A stretch of 64,000 nucleotides of DNA, taken from assembly GCA_002707025.1 (NCBI GenBank), contig PALG01000032.1:142458-206457 (forward strand), in the 5' to 3' direction. Source of the DNA: Flavobacteriaceae bacterium. GTDB taxonomy: Bacteria; Bacteroidota; Bacteroidia; Flavobacteriales; Flavobacteriaceae. The position numbers were made by a program, and so were the translations under genes. Shown here piece by piece: positions 16,931 to 25,129 of this stretch. The first letter of the stretch is position 1, and every line of letters starts with the position of its first letter. A model generated the notes under the pieces. That model saw nothing but the letters and a program-made list of their open reading frames with translations. It had not been told where the DNA came from and did not search any database.

Positions 16931-17051
16931 GATAAGTCGGGGATAAGTCGGGGATAAGTCGGATATACTTCGGATATACTTCGGGTCTACTTCGGCTTTA
17001 CTTCGGCTTTACTTCCAGTTATACTCCACTATACTCCCAGTATACTTCCAC
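16931..17051. repeat. Tandem repeat, 11 units of 11 bp
   Basis: Eleven contiguous units fill exactly 121 bp. The first three read GATAAGTCGGG/A, the next two TATACTTCGGA/G, followed by TCTACTTCGGC, TTTACTTCGGC, TTTACTTCCAG, TTATACTCCAC, TATACTCCCAG and TATACTTCCAC. Neighbouring units are most alike, as expected from stepwise duplication and drift. Motif and period match the array at 11355-11442. It lies upstream of the wbpO promoter box. Confidence 0.93.
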
Positions 17052-17164
17052 TCAAGGGGAGCACTTTGATAGGATTTGTCAGAAAAATATCACGTAATTA
17101 AGAATTAAAAAACCATATAAGGCTAATGGAATGTTCTTTTATACAAACTCAAGAGCTTTAAGTT

Positions 17165-19651
17165 TTAACGCTTAGTTCGCCTGAATAAATTCTTAAAGAA
17201 GGACTTTATACGCAATGAAAGTGGTTTCTTTCGGTCTTCTTCATGGTACCCATGACCATACCCATAGCCGTAGCCATATCCGTAACCATAGCCATATCCG
17301 TAACCATAGCCATATTTAGCCTTCCCTTCAAAGAAATTGAGCACAAAGCTAATATGGGATATCTCACCCGCTTTATACTTTTCATTGATCATGGAAAGCA
17401 TACCCCTCTTTGTATAGTTTTGGCGAACCATATAAATAGTAGCGTCCGCATATTTTAAAAGTTCTAATGAATCTGCCACCAAACCTAGGGGGGGAGAATC
17501 CAATACAATGTAATCGTATTTTTCCTTCAAGTTTGAAATGAGTTGCTCCATACGCTCGGTCATTAATAATTCAGAGGGATTCGGTGGGATGGGCCCAGCT
17601 GTAATAACATCCAATGATTGAATCATGGTTTTTTGAATGATCTCTTCTTCTGTAGCATCTTCAATTAAGTAATTAACCACTCCAATTTCATTATTGATTT
17701 TAAAATCATCAAAAATCTTTGGCTTGCGTAAATCCAAACCAATTAATACTGTCTTTTTTTCACTTAAAGCAAAAACCGAAGCAATGTTGATGGAACAAAA
17801 GGTTTTCCCTTCCCCACTAATGGAAGAGGTCACCAATACGGTTTTCGCTCCTTTTATTTCCTGTTTCTTATAAATATATTGCAAACTCGATCGAATCGCC
17901 CGGAAAGATTCCGATATAGCAGATTTAGGCTTTTCAATCACCGCTAGATTATTTTTAAGACGGCTTTTCCCAATAACTCCTAGGATAGGAATTTTAGAAA
18001 GACGTTCTATATCTTTGGTATGGTGGATGCGGTTATCAAAAAACACTACTAAAAACACAAATGCAAAAGGAATTAGTGCCCCAAACACTGCGGCCATCAC
18101 ATAATTTAATCGGGTGTTGGGACCCACTTTGCCGCCACCTGTATCTTTTGCGCTATCAATCACCAATACGTCACTCACGTTAGCCGCTTTCACCAATCCG
18201 GCTTCACTACGCTTAGCTAAAAACAAATCATAAGTCCCCTGACTTAAACGATACCGACGTTCAATTTTCAATAGTTCTTGTTGGTCTTTGGGAAGCTTAC
18301 GAATCTCTGCCTCATATTGAGCAATATCTCCGTTTATTCTAGAAAGTTCTTGCCCCTTAAGGCTTTTGGATGATTTTATATTTTCCAGAAGGACCGTTTT
18401 AATTGCGTTTATTTGCCGATCTATATCCTTAAATATAGGGGCTCCTTCTTTATAGGAATATTCTAATTTACTCCGTTCTTGTGCTTTAGCCACAATTTGA
18501 GATACACCTTGAACAATACTTGCTTCAGAAATACCTGCAACAGAGGGTGCTGGCACATCACTGTAGTCTGAACGACTCACCAAATAATTTTCCAAAGTAT
18601 TGTAATATTCCAGTTCCCTATTTACAGCTTCCTTACGAAGGTCCAGCTCGTTTAGCCTGGAATTGATTTGCTGCCCTTCGGTTTCTAGATTAAAAATAGC
18701 ATTTTGATTCTTAAAATTATTGAGCTCTTGTTCAACATCCTTAAGTTCTTTTGACTTTTCAGCCAAACTGCTATCGATAAAGCGTATGGTTTTGGTCGCA
18801 AAAAGGTTTTTGCGCTCCAACATATCTTCAGAAAGAACGGCTACCGAAGTATTCAAATAATCAACCATACGGGCCTTATTCTGGCCCACCATGGAAAGTG
18901 ATAATACGGAAGAACCCTTACTCTCGGGTTTCACCCCTACATTTAAATAACGTTTTACAGCACCATCGAACCCTGAAAAAGAAAAGTAAAATTCTTTTCC
19001 TGGAACCACCTTGCGCTGAGGATTGGGAAACAAAATCACATTTAGAAATGGCATTTTTATAGGTTGCCCAATTTGATACTCTTTCGAAAATTCTTGTGCC
19101 TCGACATAACTTGACAACACTTCTTTTGAAGTATCATAACGTTGCATCTTTTTATTTCCACCATTCGCAAAATTAGTACTTAATATGAAATGGATAGAGT
19201 CCTTGAAAACCACTTTAAATTGTTTTCCAAGTATTTGGGGTTGTGTGGTATCCACCTGTATTTCAAAAGGAGTGGTGCCATAAGCATCCAACTGTTGGTA
19301 CTCACCCTCCTTATTGACATTCACATAATACTGCAATCTATCTACTACCTTTTCATTGTGAGTACGTGATCTTAAAGTAATGATGGCCGTATTTACCTTA
19401 TCGGTCGTTCCTCCCCAGTTAAAGGTCAAACTCGTGTTGGTTGTAAAAAACGGGTTTTGGTCATCCTTTATCGAAATGGTGTTTGCAATACGATAAATAG
19501 GTAGTTTCCGAACATTGATGTAGTAAGCAATTCCAAAGGCAATCGCTAAACAAAATAGAAATAAAGGCCAATAGCTTAAAAGTTTGAACAAAAACCCCTT
19601 CAAATCGAAAGTTTGATGCAATTGTTCTTTTATCTCAAAATCTTCACTCAT
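17165..19651 (-). CDS. wzc: Wzc-like polysaccharide co-polymerase / tyrosine autokinase
   Basis: An 828-aa inner-membrane protein. A first membrane segment at about residues 28-47 and a second at about 513-536 flank a large periplasmic Wzz-type domain rich in coiled coil (about 290-450). The C-terminal cytoplasmic kinase has Walker A SSISGEGKT (about 605-613), the A' motif LIGLDLRKPK and Walker B YIVLDSPPLG (about 712-721). The tail contains (Tyr-Gly)10 followed by HGY, the tyrosine cluster that such BY-kinases phosphorylate in trans. It controls chain length and export with the Wza-like lipoprotein encoded 3 bp upstream. It is longer than E. coli Wzc (about 720 aa), mainly through the periplasmic domain. 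Confidence 0.93.
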   Translation of the reverse strand: MSEDFEIKEQLHQTFDLKGFLFKLLSYWPLFLFCLAIAFGIAYYINVRKLPIYRIANTISIKDDQNPFFTTNTSLTFNWGGTTDKVNTAIITLRSRTHNEKVVDRLQYYVNVNKEGEYQQLDAYGTTPFEIQVDTTQPQILGKQFKVVFKDSIHFILSTNFANGGNKKMQRYDTSKEVLSSYVEAQEFSKEYQIGQPIKMPFLNVILFPNPQRKVVPGKEFYFSFSGFDGAVKRYLNVGVKPESKGSSVLSLSMVGQNKARMVDYLNTSVAVLSEDMLERKNLFATKTIRFIDSSLAEKSKELKDVEQELNNFKNQNAIFNLETEGQQINSRLNELDLRKEAVNRELEYYNTLENYLVSRSDYSDVPAPSVAGISEASIVQGVSQIVAKAQERSKLEYSYKEGAPIFKDIDRQINAIKTVLLENIKSSKSLKGQELSRINGDIAQYEAEIRKLPKDQQELLKIERRYRLSQGTYDLFLAKRSEAGLVKAANVSDVLVIDSAKDTGGGKVGPNTRLNYVMAAVFGALIPFAFVFLVVFFDNRIHHTKDIERLSKIPILGVIGKSRLKNNLAVIEKPKSAISESFRAIRSSLQYIYKKQEIKGAKTVLVTSSISGEGKTFCSINIASVFALSEKKTVLIGLDLRKPKIFDDFKINNEIGVVNYLIEDATEEEIIQKTMIQSLDVITAGPIPPNPSELLMTERMEQLISNLKEKYDYIVLDSPPLGLVADSLELLKYADATIYMVRQNYTKRGMLSMINEKYKAGEISHISFVLNFFEGKAKYGYGYGYGYGYGYGYGYGYGHGYHEEDRKKPLSLRIKSFFKNLFRRTKR
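17246..17314 (-). repeat. Tyr-Gly codon repeat inside wzc
   Basis: Twenty-three codons encode (YG)10-HGY. At the DNA level an 18-bp unit, TATGGCTATGGTTACGGA, occurs twice in tandem followed by diverged copies. All changes are synonymous among Tyr and Gly codons except one His, so the amino-acid pattern is under selection while the DNA could still slip. Confidence 0.93.
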
Positions 19652-19654
19652 CTA

Positions 19655-20455
19655 TTATAAACGTATAAATAACAATATGGCAGTAGTCAATGCTGTTACC
19701 ACACTTAAAATGGTTGTAAAAGATTGGATTCCTGTGGTACCCGTACCTAATGACTTTTGCGGTAAAGGGTTTACGATAATTTGATCATTAGGCTGAATGT
19801 AATAATATGGAGAATCCATCGCATCAATCGAAGTTAAGTCGATATGATGCACTTTTTGACCACCCGGATATTGCCGAATAACCACCACATCGGTTTTATC
19901 CCCGGTAACTGGTATGTCACCACTATTACCTATCGCTTCCATAATCGTGGCTTGATCCCGATAAATTATATTGGATCCCGAGCGTCCAATCTCGCCGTTT
20001 ATGGTGTATCTTATACCCGCCAACTTTACAGTAACAAAAATATTGGCTTCCTCCCTAAAAAAATCCTTTAAAAGACGTTTTTCTATATCCTTACGTACTT
20101 CCTCAATGGTATACCCTAAAACATTAACATCTCCTAATGCAGGGATACGAATATTTCCATGCACATCTACTACAAATCCGTCAAAATACAATCGTTCTTC
20201 CCGGTTCGCATTAATTCGGGATTCATCGCTAATGGGGTTAAAAATCCCTACGGTTTCTTGATCCAGTGCCTTGACCCGAATACTCAACAAATCGTTTACC
20301 TGTAAACGGTAAGGCTCTTGCATCTTACGAATAGGATAAATGGTATCATTCTCTTGAGTAGTATCTTCCTGAAGGTAGGTTAACCGCTTTTGCGAAACAC
20401 AAGAAGCTAGGCAAATAGCCACAAAACCAAGGAACCACAATCGCATTAATTTCAT
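19655..20455 (-). CDS. wza: Polysaccharide export outer-membrane lipoprotein, Wza-like
   Basis: A 266-aa protein. The N-terminus is a lipoprotein signal with lipobox ending LASC, Cys19 being the lipidation site. Residues about 50-140 form the polysaccharide export domain (YRLQVNDLLSIRVKAL and DVHGNIRIPALGDVNVLG), followed by an SLBB-type domain (YTINGEIGRSGSNIIYRDQ), and the C-terminus ends in a hydrophobic helix. It is shorter than enterobacterial Wza (about 380 aa), as usual in Bacteroidota. It is the first gene of the locus and is followed by wzc after 3 bp. A candidate promoter lies at 20476-20483. Confidence 0.93.
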   Translation of the reverse strand: MKLMRLWFLGFVAICLASCVSQKRLTYLQEDTTQENDTIYPIRKMQEPYRLQVNDLLSIRVKALDQETVGIFNPISDESRINANREERLYFDGFVVDVHGNIRIPALGDVNVLGYTIEEVRKDIEKRLLKDFFREEANIFVTVKLAGIRYTINGEIGRSGSNIIYRDQATIMEAIGNSGDIPVTGDKTDVVVIRQYPGGQKVHHIDLTSIDAMDSPYYYIQPNDQIIVNPLPQKSLGTGTTGIQSFTTILSVVTALTTAILLFIRL

Positions 20456-20475
20456 AGTAGTGGGGTTGTTACCGA

Positions 20476-20483
20476 CAAATATA
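20476..20483 (-). promoter_or_regulatory. Candidate -7 box for wza-wzc
   Basis: The minus strand reads TATATTTG, an exact TAnnTTTG match, 20 bp upstream of the wza ATG in the short divergent gap before the ABC-F gene. A -33 TTG at proper spacing is not obvious. Confidence 0.5.
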
Positions 20484-20559
20484 GCGTAAGCATACTAATA
20501 ATAAAATATATTTTACCGTAACTGAACAAAATGGCTTTATTTTGCATTAAATTGCTTTT

Positions 20560-22428
20560 ATGAATTACCTCTCGGTAGAAAACATTGCTAAATCCTATGG
20601 AGAACGGCTGCTTTTTAGGAATATTTCCTTCGGAATCAATGAAGGCCAAAAAATAGGATTTGTTGCCAAGAATGGTACTGGAAAAACTTCCCTACTCAAT
20701 ATTCTTTCAGGAGCCGATACACCCGATGAAGGCCGTGTGGTATTCCGAAAAAACCTATCAGTGGCGTTTCTTTCCCAAGAACCCAACCTCCAGCCCAGCC
20801 TTACCATAGAGGAAACGATTTTTTCTTCGGAAAAGCCTATCCTAAAAATTATTGAAGCCTACGAAAAAGCGCTCGAAAATCCGCATGACACCGAAACTTA
20901 TCAAAAAGCCTTCGATGCTATGGATGCACATCAGGCTTGGGACTTTGAAACTTTTTACAAACAAATACTCTTCAAACTGAAGCTGGAAAACCTTCAGCAA
21001 AAAGTAAACACTTTAAGCGGCGGACAAAAAAAGCGCTTGGCGTTAGCCAATGCATTACTGTCGCAACCCGATTTGCTCATCATGGACGAGCCCACCAACC
21101 ACTTGGATCTCGAAATGATTGAATGGCTGGAAAGCTTCTTTGCCAAAGAAAACATCACCCTATTTATGGTGACGCACGATCGCTACTTCCTGGAAAGGGT
21201 TTGTAATGAAATCGTAGAGCTCGATGAAGGAAATCTTTATTCGTATAAAGGCAATTACAGTTACTACCTAGAAAAAAGGGACGCCCGTATCGAAAACTTC
21301 GAAACGGAAACGGCCAAGGCCAAACAACTCTATAAAAAAGAATTGGACTGGATGCGCCGACAGCCGAAAGCAAGAACTACCAAAAGTAAAAGCAGGATCG
21401 ACGATTTCCACGAAATTAAATCCAGAGCCCACCAACGCCGAAAAGATCATGAAGTGCAGCTAGAACTGAACATGGAACGATTGGGCACCAAAGTGGTAGA
21501 GCTTCATAATATTTCAAAAGGATTTGGAGAGAAAACCCTTTTCGAAAAATTTGACTACAACTTCATTAAAGGGGAACGGGTAGGTATTATTGGAAAAAAC
21601 GGTACCGGAAAATCCACTTTTCTCAATATCCTCACAGGAGGCTTATCGCCCGATACTGGAAAAGTAGTGATTGGTGAAACGGTTCAGTTTGGCTATTACA
21701 CCCAAAAAGGAATCCCGGTAAAAGAGGGCCAAAAAGTGATCGATGTAGTTCGCGAGTTCGGAGACTTTATCCCACTTAAAAAAGGAAAGCAAATTTCTGC
21801 GAGTCAGTTGTTGGAACGCTTTCTTTTTGACCGTAAAAAGCAATACGATTTTGTAGAAAAACTAAGCGGCGGCGAGAAAAAACGGCTATACCTGTGCACC
21901 GTCCTTATTAAAAATCCAAACTTCTTGATTCTCGATGAGCCTACCAACGACTTGGACATTGTGACCTTGAACGTACTGGAAAGCTTCTTATTGGATTTTC
22001 CCGGTTGTTTAATAGTGGTATCCCACGACCGGTATTTTATGGATAAGATTGTGGATCACCTATTTATCTTCAAAGGGGAAGGGGTTATTGAAGATTTCCC
22101 CGGAAACTATAGCGATTACCGAACCTACGAAGACAGCAGCCCAAAAGAAACGAAGGAAGCTTCCGAAAGCAAACCCAAAAACCATTGGAAAAATAGTGGC
22201 AGCAAGGCTAAACTAAGCTATCAAGAGCAGAAAGAATACAAGAAGTTAGAGAAAGAAATTGCCCAATTGGAAACCGAAAAGGAGACTTTGGAAAATAAGT
22301 TTGCCACGGAAAACTGGGACGGGGAAGAAATTGACAAGCAATCGATCAAACTTCAGGAAATCGCCGATAACATCGAAACCAAAACAGAACGGTGGTTTGA
22401 GCTTTCTGCAAAAATGGAGGAAGCATGA
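20560..22428 (+). CDS. ABC-F family ATP-binding protein (Uup-like)
   Basis: A 622-aa soluble protein with two ABC domains and no membrane segments. The first has Walker A VAKNGTGKTS, signature LSGGQKKRLALANALL and Walker B LLIMDEPTNHLDLEM; the second has GIIGKNGTGKST, LSGGEKKRLYLCTVL and LILDEPTNDLDI. The linker between them is basic and the C-terminal 90 residues form a charged coiled coil (about 555-622), as in Uup. ABC-F proteins act on the ribosome or, for Uup, on DNA structures. Which role applies here is not decided by the sequence. It is divergent from wza and overlaps the following methyltransferase by 4 bp. Confidence 0.92.
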   Translation: MNYLSVENIAKSYGERLLFRNISFGINEGQKIGFVAKNGTGKTSLLNILSGADTPDEGRVVFRKNLSVAFLSQEPNLQPSLTIEETIFSSEKPILKIIEAYEKALENPHDTETYQKAFDAMDAHQAWDFETFYKQILFKLKLENLQQKVNTLSGGQKKRLALANALLSQPDLLIMDEPTNHLDLEMIEWLESFFAKENITLFMVTHDRYFLERVCNEIVELDEGNLYSYKGNYSYYLEKRDARIENFETETAKAKQLYKKELDWMRRQPKARTTKSKSRIDDFHEIKSRAHQRRKDHEVQLELNMERLGTKVVELHNISKGFGEKTLFEKFDYNFIKGERVGIIGKNGTGKSTFLNILTGGLSPDTGKVVIGETVQFGYYTQKGIPVKEGQKVIDVVREFGDFIPLKKGKQISASQLLERFLFDRKKQYDFVEKLSGGEKKRLYLCTVLIKNPNFLILDEPTNDLDIVTLNVLESFLLDFPGCLIVVSHDRYFMDKIVDHLFIFKGEGVIEDFPGNYSDYRTYEDSSPKETKEASESKPKNHWKNSGSKAKLSYQEQKEYKKLEKEIAQLETEKETLENKFATENWDGEEIDKQSIKLQEIADNIETKTERWFELSAKMEEA

Positions 22429-23198
22429 TTTACCAAGCAAAATCCTATATTCAATTTCTTCGGAAGTCGAAAAACCAACACGGAATTCATTCACCGTTTG
22501 TATACGATTTTGCTACCAAATGCCTTTATAACAAAACTAAATTTGATTCGTATGCGCTTCTGAAGCGGTTCAGAAAAGATTTGGCGAAAAACAAGGAAAC
22601 TATTGTCGTAGAAGATTTCGGAAAAGGGTCCAGGGTGTTTACTTCCAACCATAGAAAAGTATCCAAAATTGCCAAAAATGCAGGCATTCGCAAAAAAAGG
22701 CAGAAAATGCTCTTTCGTATTAGCAACTATTTTCAACCCAAAGAAACCCTAGAGCTGGGTACTTCTCTGGGATTGGCAACCGTCGCTTTGGCATTAGGAA
22801 ATACGGGCGGGCAGGTTACCACCATAGAAGGATGCCCCAATACAGCCAAAAAAGCGAAAGCACAGTGGGAGAAATTTCAGCTGAAGAACATCCTTCTTCA
22901 ACAAACGACATTTGAAGGTTTCTTTGAAAAAGATACTTCTCACAAATACGATTTGATCTATGTAGATGGCAACCACGACAAGGAAAAAACCCTTCAATAC
23001 TTTCAGCTCTTATTAAAAAAAGTACATAACGATTCCTTAATTATATTCGACGATATTTACTGGAGCAAGGAAATGACCCAAGCCTGGCAGGAAATTATAA
23101 AAAACGATACGGTAACCGTTAGCATCGACACTTTTTATTGGGGTATTGTTTTCTTCCGAAGGGAACAAAGAAAACAACATTTCGTGCTTAGAGTGTAA
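22425..23198 (+). CDS. Class I SAM-dependent O-methyltransferase-like protein
   Basis: A 257-aa protein with a basic N-terminal region (residues 1-100) and then a Rossmann methyltransferase core: TLELGTSLGLATVALALG is motif I, VTTIEGCPN is the acidic end of strand 2, and DLIYVDGNHDKEKTL is the catechol-O-methyltransferase type motif with metal-binding Asp residues. The substrate is unknown. It overlaps the ABC-F gene by 4 bp (ATGA), so the two are translationally coupled. Confidence 0.8.
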   Translation: MIYQAKSYIQFLRKSKNQHGIHSPFVYDFATKCLYNKTKFDSYALLKRFRKDLAKNKETIVVEDFGKGSRVFTSNHRKVSKIAKNAGIRKKRQKMLFRISNYFQPKETLELGTSLGLATVALALGNTGGQVTTIEGCPNTAKKAKAQWEKFQLKNILLQQTTFEGFFEKDTSHKYDLIYVDGNHDKEKTLQYFQLLLKKVHNDSLIIFDDIYWSKEMTQAWQEIIKNDTVTVSIDTFYWGIVFFRREQRKQHFVLRV

Positions 23199-23262
23199 CA
23201 TGCCGTAAAGGGTTTAGACATATGTAAAGAATTAGCTAACTTGCATCACCAATCCAAAATTT

Positions 23263-23952
23263 ATGAGTTCGGTAATTAAAATTAGAGGTATTCGTAGGGA
23301 TTTCCCCTTAGGACAGGAGATTGTAAAAGTTCTCAAGGGAATCGATCTTGATATCGAAAAAGGAGAGTACGTTGCCTTGATGGGACCTTCCGGTTCTGGA
23401 AAATCTACCTTGATGAATCTTTTAGGCTGCCTAGACACCCCTACCGAAGGAATCTATGAACTTAACGGAGTGGATGTAAGCAGCATGACCGATGACGAAC
23501 TTGCCGAAATTAGAAACAAGGAAATCGGTTTTGTTTTTCAAACTTTCAACCTACTCCCACGCACCACAGCACTTGACAATGTAGCCTTACCCATGATTTA
23601 TGCGGGTGCTAGTAAAGCCGACCGTGAAAAAAGAGCTGCCGAGGTATTGACCGACGTAGGATTGGCCGATCGTATGGACCACAAACCGAATCAGCTTTCG
23701 GGAGGACAACGACAAAGAGTGGCTGTAGGAAGAGCTTTGGTAAACAATCCCAGTATTATTTTGGCCGATGAGCCTACAGGAAACCTAGATTCCAAAACTT
23801 CGGTGGAAATCATGCAACTTTTTGATGATATACATGCTTCGGGAAATACAGTGATCATAGTGACTCACGAAGAAGAAATTGCCGAACATGCTCACCGGGT
23901 GATACGACTACGGGATGGCGTGGTGGAGAGTGATGTAAAAACCAAAGGTTAG
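23263..23952 (+). CDS. ABC transporter ATP-binding protein, LolD/MacB type
   Basis: A 229-aa single ABC domain. Walker [10 protein letters not shown] at residues 41-49, the Q-loop in [18 protein letters not shown], signature [15 protein letters not shown] and Walker [14 protein letters not shown] are all present, with the LolD/MacB/FtsE-type pattern around the Q-loop. No permease gene is adjacent, so its partner must be elsewhere. Lipoprotein sorting (Lol) or MacB-type export are the usual roles of this subfamily. Confidence 0.9.
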   Translation: MSSVIKIRGIRRDFPLGQEIVKVLKGIDLDIEKGEYVALMGPSGSGKSTLMNLLGCLDTPTEGIYELNGVDVSSMTDDELAEIRNKEIGFVFQTFNLLPRTTALDNVALPMIYAGASKADREKRAAEVLTDVGLADRMDHKPNQLSGGQRQRVAVGRALVNNPSIILADEPTGNLDSKTSVEIMQLFDDIHASGNTVIIVTHEEEIAEHAHRVIRLRDGVVESDVKTKG

Positions 23953-24003
23953 GAGTGCCTATTGTTTTTATCGATCATCGTCTTATAAAATTCTTCTTTT
24001 TAG

Positions 24004-24011
24004 TATTTTTG
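24004..24011 (+). promoter_or_regulatory. Candidate -7 box for methyltransferase operon
   Basis: TATTTTTG, an exact TAnnTTTG element, ends 4 bp before the ATG of the methyltransferase gene. If used, the message would be leaderless or nearly so. No -33 TTG at 17-23 bp spacing was found. Confidence 0.4.
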
Positions 24012-24015
24012 CACC

Positions 24016-24822
24016 ATGGAAAGCATTGAGGAAACCTTAGAGAAAAATAAGGCTCAAAAAGAATTTTACAATTCAAAAAAAAAGAACTTACCTACTCGCA
24101 TCTGGTCTTTTATAAGGGAAAAAGGCCTAAAGGGAATTCGGAAAGACTTGGGCATTTTAGAACAGTCCTACGCATTACATAAGAAATGGTTAGGGGATTT
24201 AAGCCAAAAAAAGGTTTTAGATTTAGGATGCTATGCGGGAAATGCACTTTCATTCTATTTAGCGGAAAACAGTCAAAGTTATACTGGAATAGATTTAAGT
24301 GAGAAAGGTATAGAGCGACTTAACTCTATTATTGCGCATATCCCAACAGCAGAAGCAAAAGCAATAGATTTTTTTTCTGAAGAATTTGAAGAAGGAAGTT
24401 TTGATGTTATTTATGCCTATGGAGTATTGCATCACTTCAAGAACGTTGACAACTTGATAAAACGCCTAGATGAAAAATTAGCTCCCAACGGAATAATTGT
24501 AAGTTACGACCCCCTTAAGACCAGCTACCCTATCTGGCTGTTAAGAGCCTTATACAGACCCTTTCAAAGTGATGCCGCTTGGGAATATCCCTTCGGAAGG
24601 AAAACGCTTCAAAAATTGGGGACAGCTTTTACTATCAAAGAAAGCAGAGGGGTACTCGGAAAAGCAAAATGGTATTTTTTGTATCAACTGCTTCCATTTT
24701 CCAAAGCAAAAAAAATAGCCTGGGGTAAAAAAGCACACCAAAAAGATTGGCAACGTTCAGCGACTTCCCGTAAACATTTGTTAACTTGTATGCAGTTAAA
24801 CTTGTTACTTCAAAAAAAATAA
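24016..24822 (+). CDS. Class I SAM-dependent methyltransferase
   Basis: A 268-aa protein with motif I VLDLGCYAGNALSFYLAE (about residues 65-82), an acidic strand-2 end in YTGIDLSEKGIERL and the motif-IV region DVIYAYGVLHHFKNVDNLI, the layout of small-molecule methyltransferases of the Methyltransf_11/25 group. The C-terminal third is basic and may bind a membrane or nucleic acid. The substrate is not known. It heads a compact set with two tiny membrane proteins and cobalamin adenosyltransferase. Confidence 0.85.
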   Translation: MESIEETLEKNKAQKEFYNSKKKNLPTRIWSFIREKGLKGIRKDLGILEQSYALHKKWLGDLSQKKVLDLGCYAGNALSFYLAENSQSYTGIDLSEKGIERLNSIIAHIPTAEAKAIDFFSEEFEEGSFDVIYAYGVLHHFKNVDNLIKRLDEKLAPNGIIVSYDPLKTSYPIWLLRALYRPFQSDAAWEYPFGRKTLQKLGTAFTIKESRGVLGKAKWYFLYQLLPFSKAKKIAWGKKAHQKDWQRSATSRKHLLTCMQLNLLLQKK

Positions 24823-24825
24823 ACT

Positions 24826-24963
24826 ATGCTAGTCTGGATAGGAATTGCCTTTATTTTATTGATTGTCGTGGTATGGAACAACTTTCGGGTAAATAAATCC
24901 CGTAGGAAGCGCAACCAAAAAAACTTCCGGAAAGGCTACTATCATAAAAAAGATAAAAAATAG
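24826..24963 (+). CDS. Small single-pass membrane protein (45 aa)
   Basis: A 45-codon frame starting 3 bp after the methyltransferase stop. It begins MLVWIGIAFILLIVVVW, a single hydrophobic helix, followed by a strongly basic tail containing NKSRRKRNQKNFRKGYYHKK. The product is predicted to be an inner-membrane protein with a cytoplasmic basic tail (positive-inside rule). The next frame encodes a similar protein. Support comes from tight spacing, the paralogue and amphipathy; there is no known family that I recognise. Confidence 0.65.
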   Translation: MLVWIGIAFILLIVVVWNNFRVNKSRRKRNQKNFRKGYYHKKDKK

Positions 24964-24967
24964 AATA

Positions 24968-25129
24968 ATGCTTTTATGGATATTCATTCTTGGCGGACTA
25001 TATGGCCTAGTTCATTTAAACGCCAAAAAAAGTCGAAGGATTAGAAACGGAAGGAGGAACAACGGCTATACATCGAATTATATCAGAAAGAAAAAAGAAC
25101 TACATGAAGATATACACCAAGACCGGTGA
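24968..25129 (+). CDS. Small single-pass membrane protein (53 aa), paralogue of the preceding one
   Basis: A 53-codon frame starting 4 bp after the previous small gene and overlapping the start of the cobalamin adenosyltransferase gene by 26 bp in another frame. It opens MLLWIFILGGLYGLVHL and has the same KKSRRIRN element right after the hydrophobic helix as its neighbour (KSRRKRN). The long overlap implies that translation of the adenosyltransferase may be coupled to this frame. Function unknown. Confidence 0.6.
   Translation: MLLWIFILGGLYGLVHLNAKKSRRIRNGRRNNGYTSNYIRKKKELHEDIHQDR

Larger units (their letters stand above)
16826..17164. other. 339-bp intergenic region with promoter box and 11-bp array
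   Basis: No gene is seen. On the minus strand, reading toward wbpO, it holds the 121-bp array of 11-bp units (16931-17051) and then the candidate promoter box at 16846-16853. The part next to the wzc stop (17052-17164) is AT-rich without a clear terminator hairpin. Confidence 0.8.

Noticed and set aside
11261..17051. Short tandem arrays that could suggest a CRISPR
   Set aside because: Units are 7, 11 and 20 bp and contiguous without unique spacers, and there are no cas genes.
17243..17458. A 71-codon plus-strand frame across the Tyr-Gly repeat
   Set aside because: Its pattern of A-V-T-I repeats is the antisense translation of the repeat.
20521..20545. TTTATTTTG upstream of the ABC-F gene as promoter
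   Set aside because: The spacing inside the element is one base short of TAnnTTTG, so it is not listed as a site.
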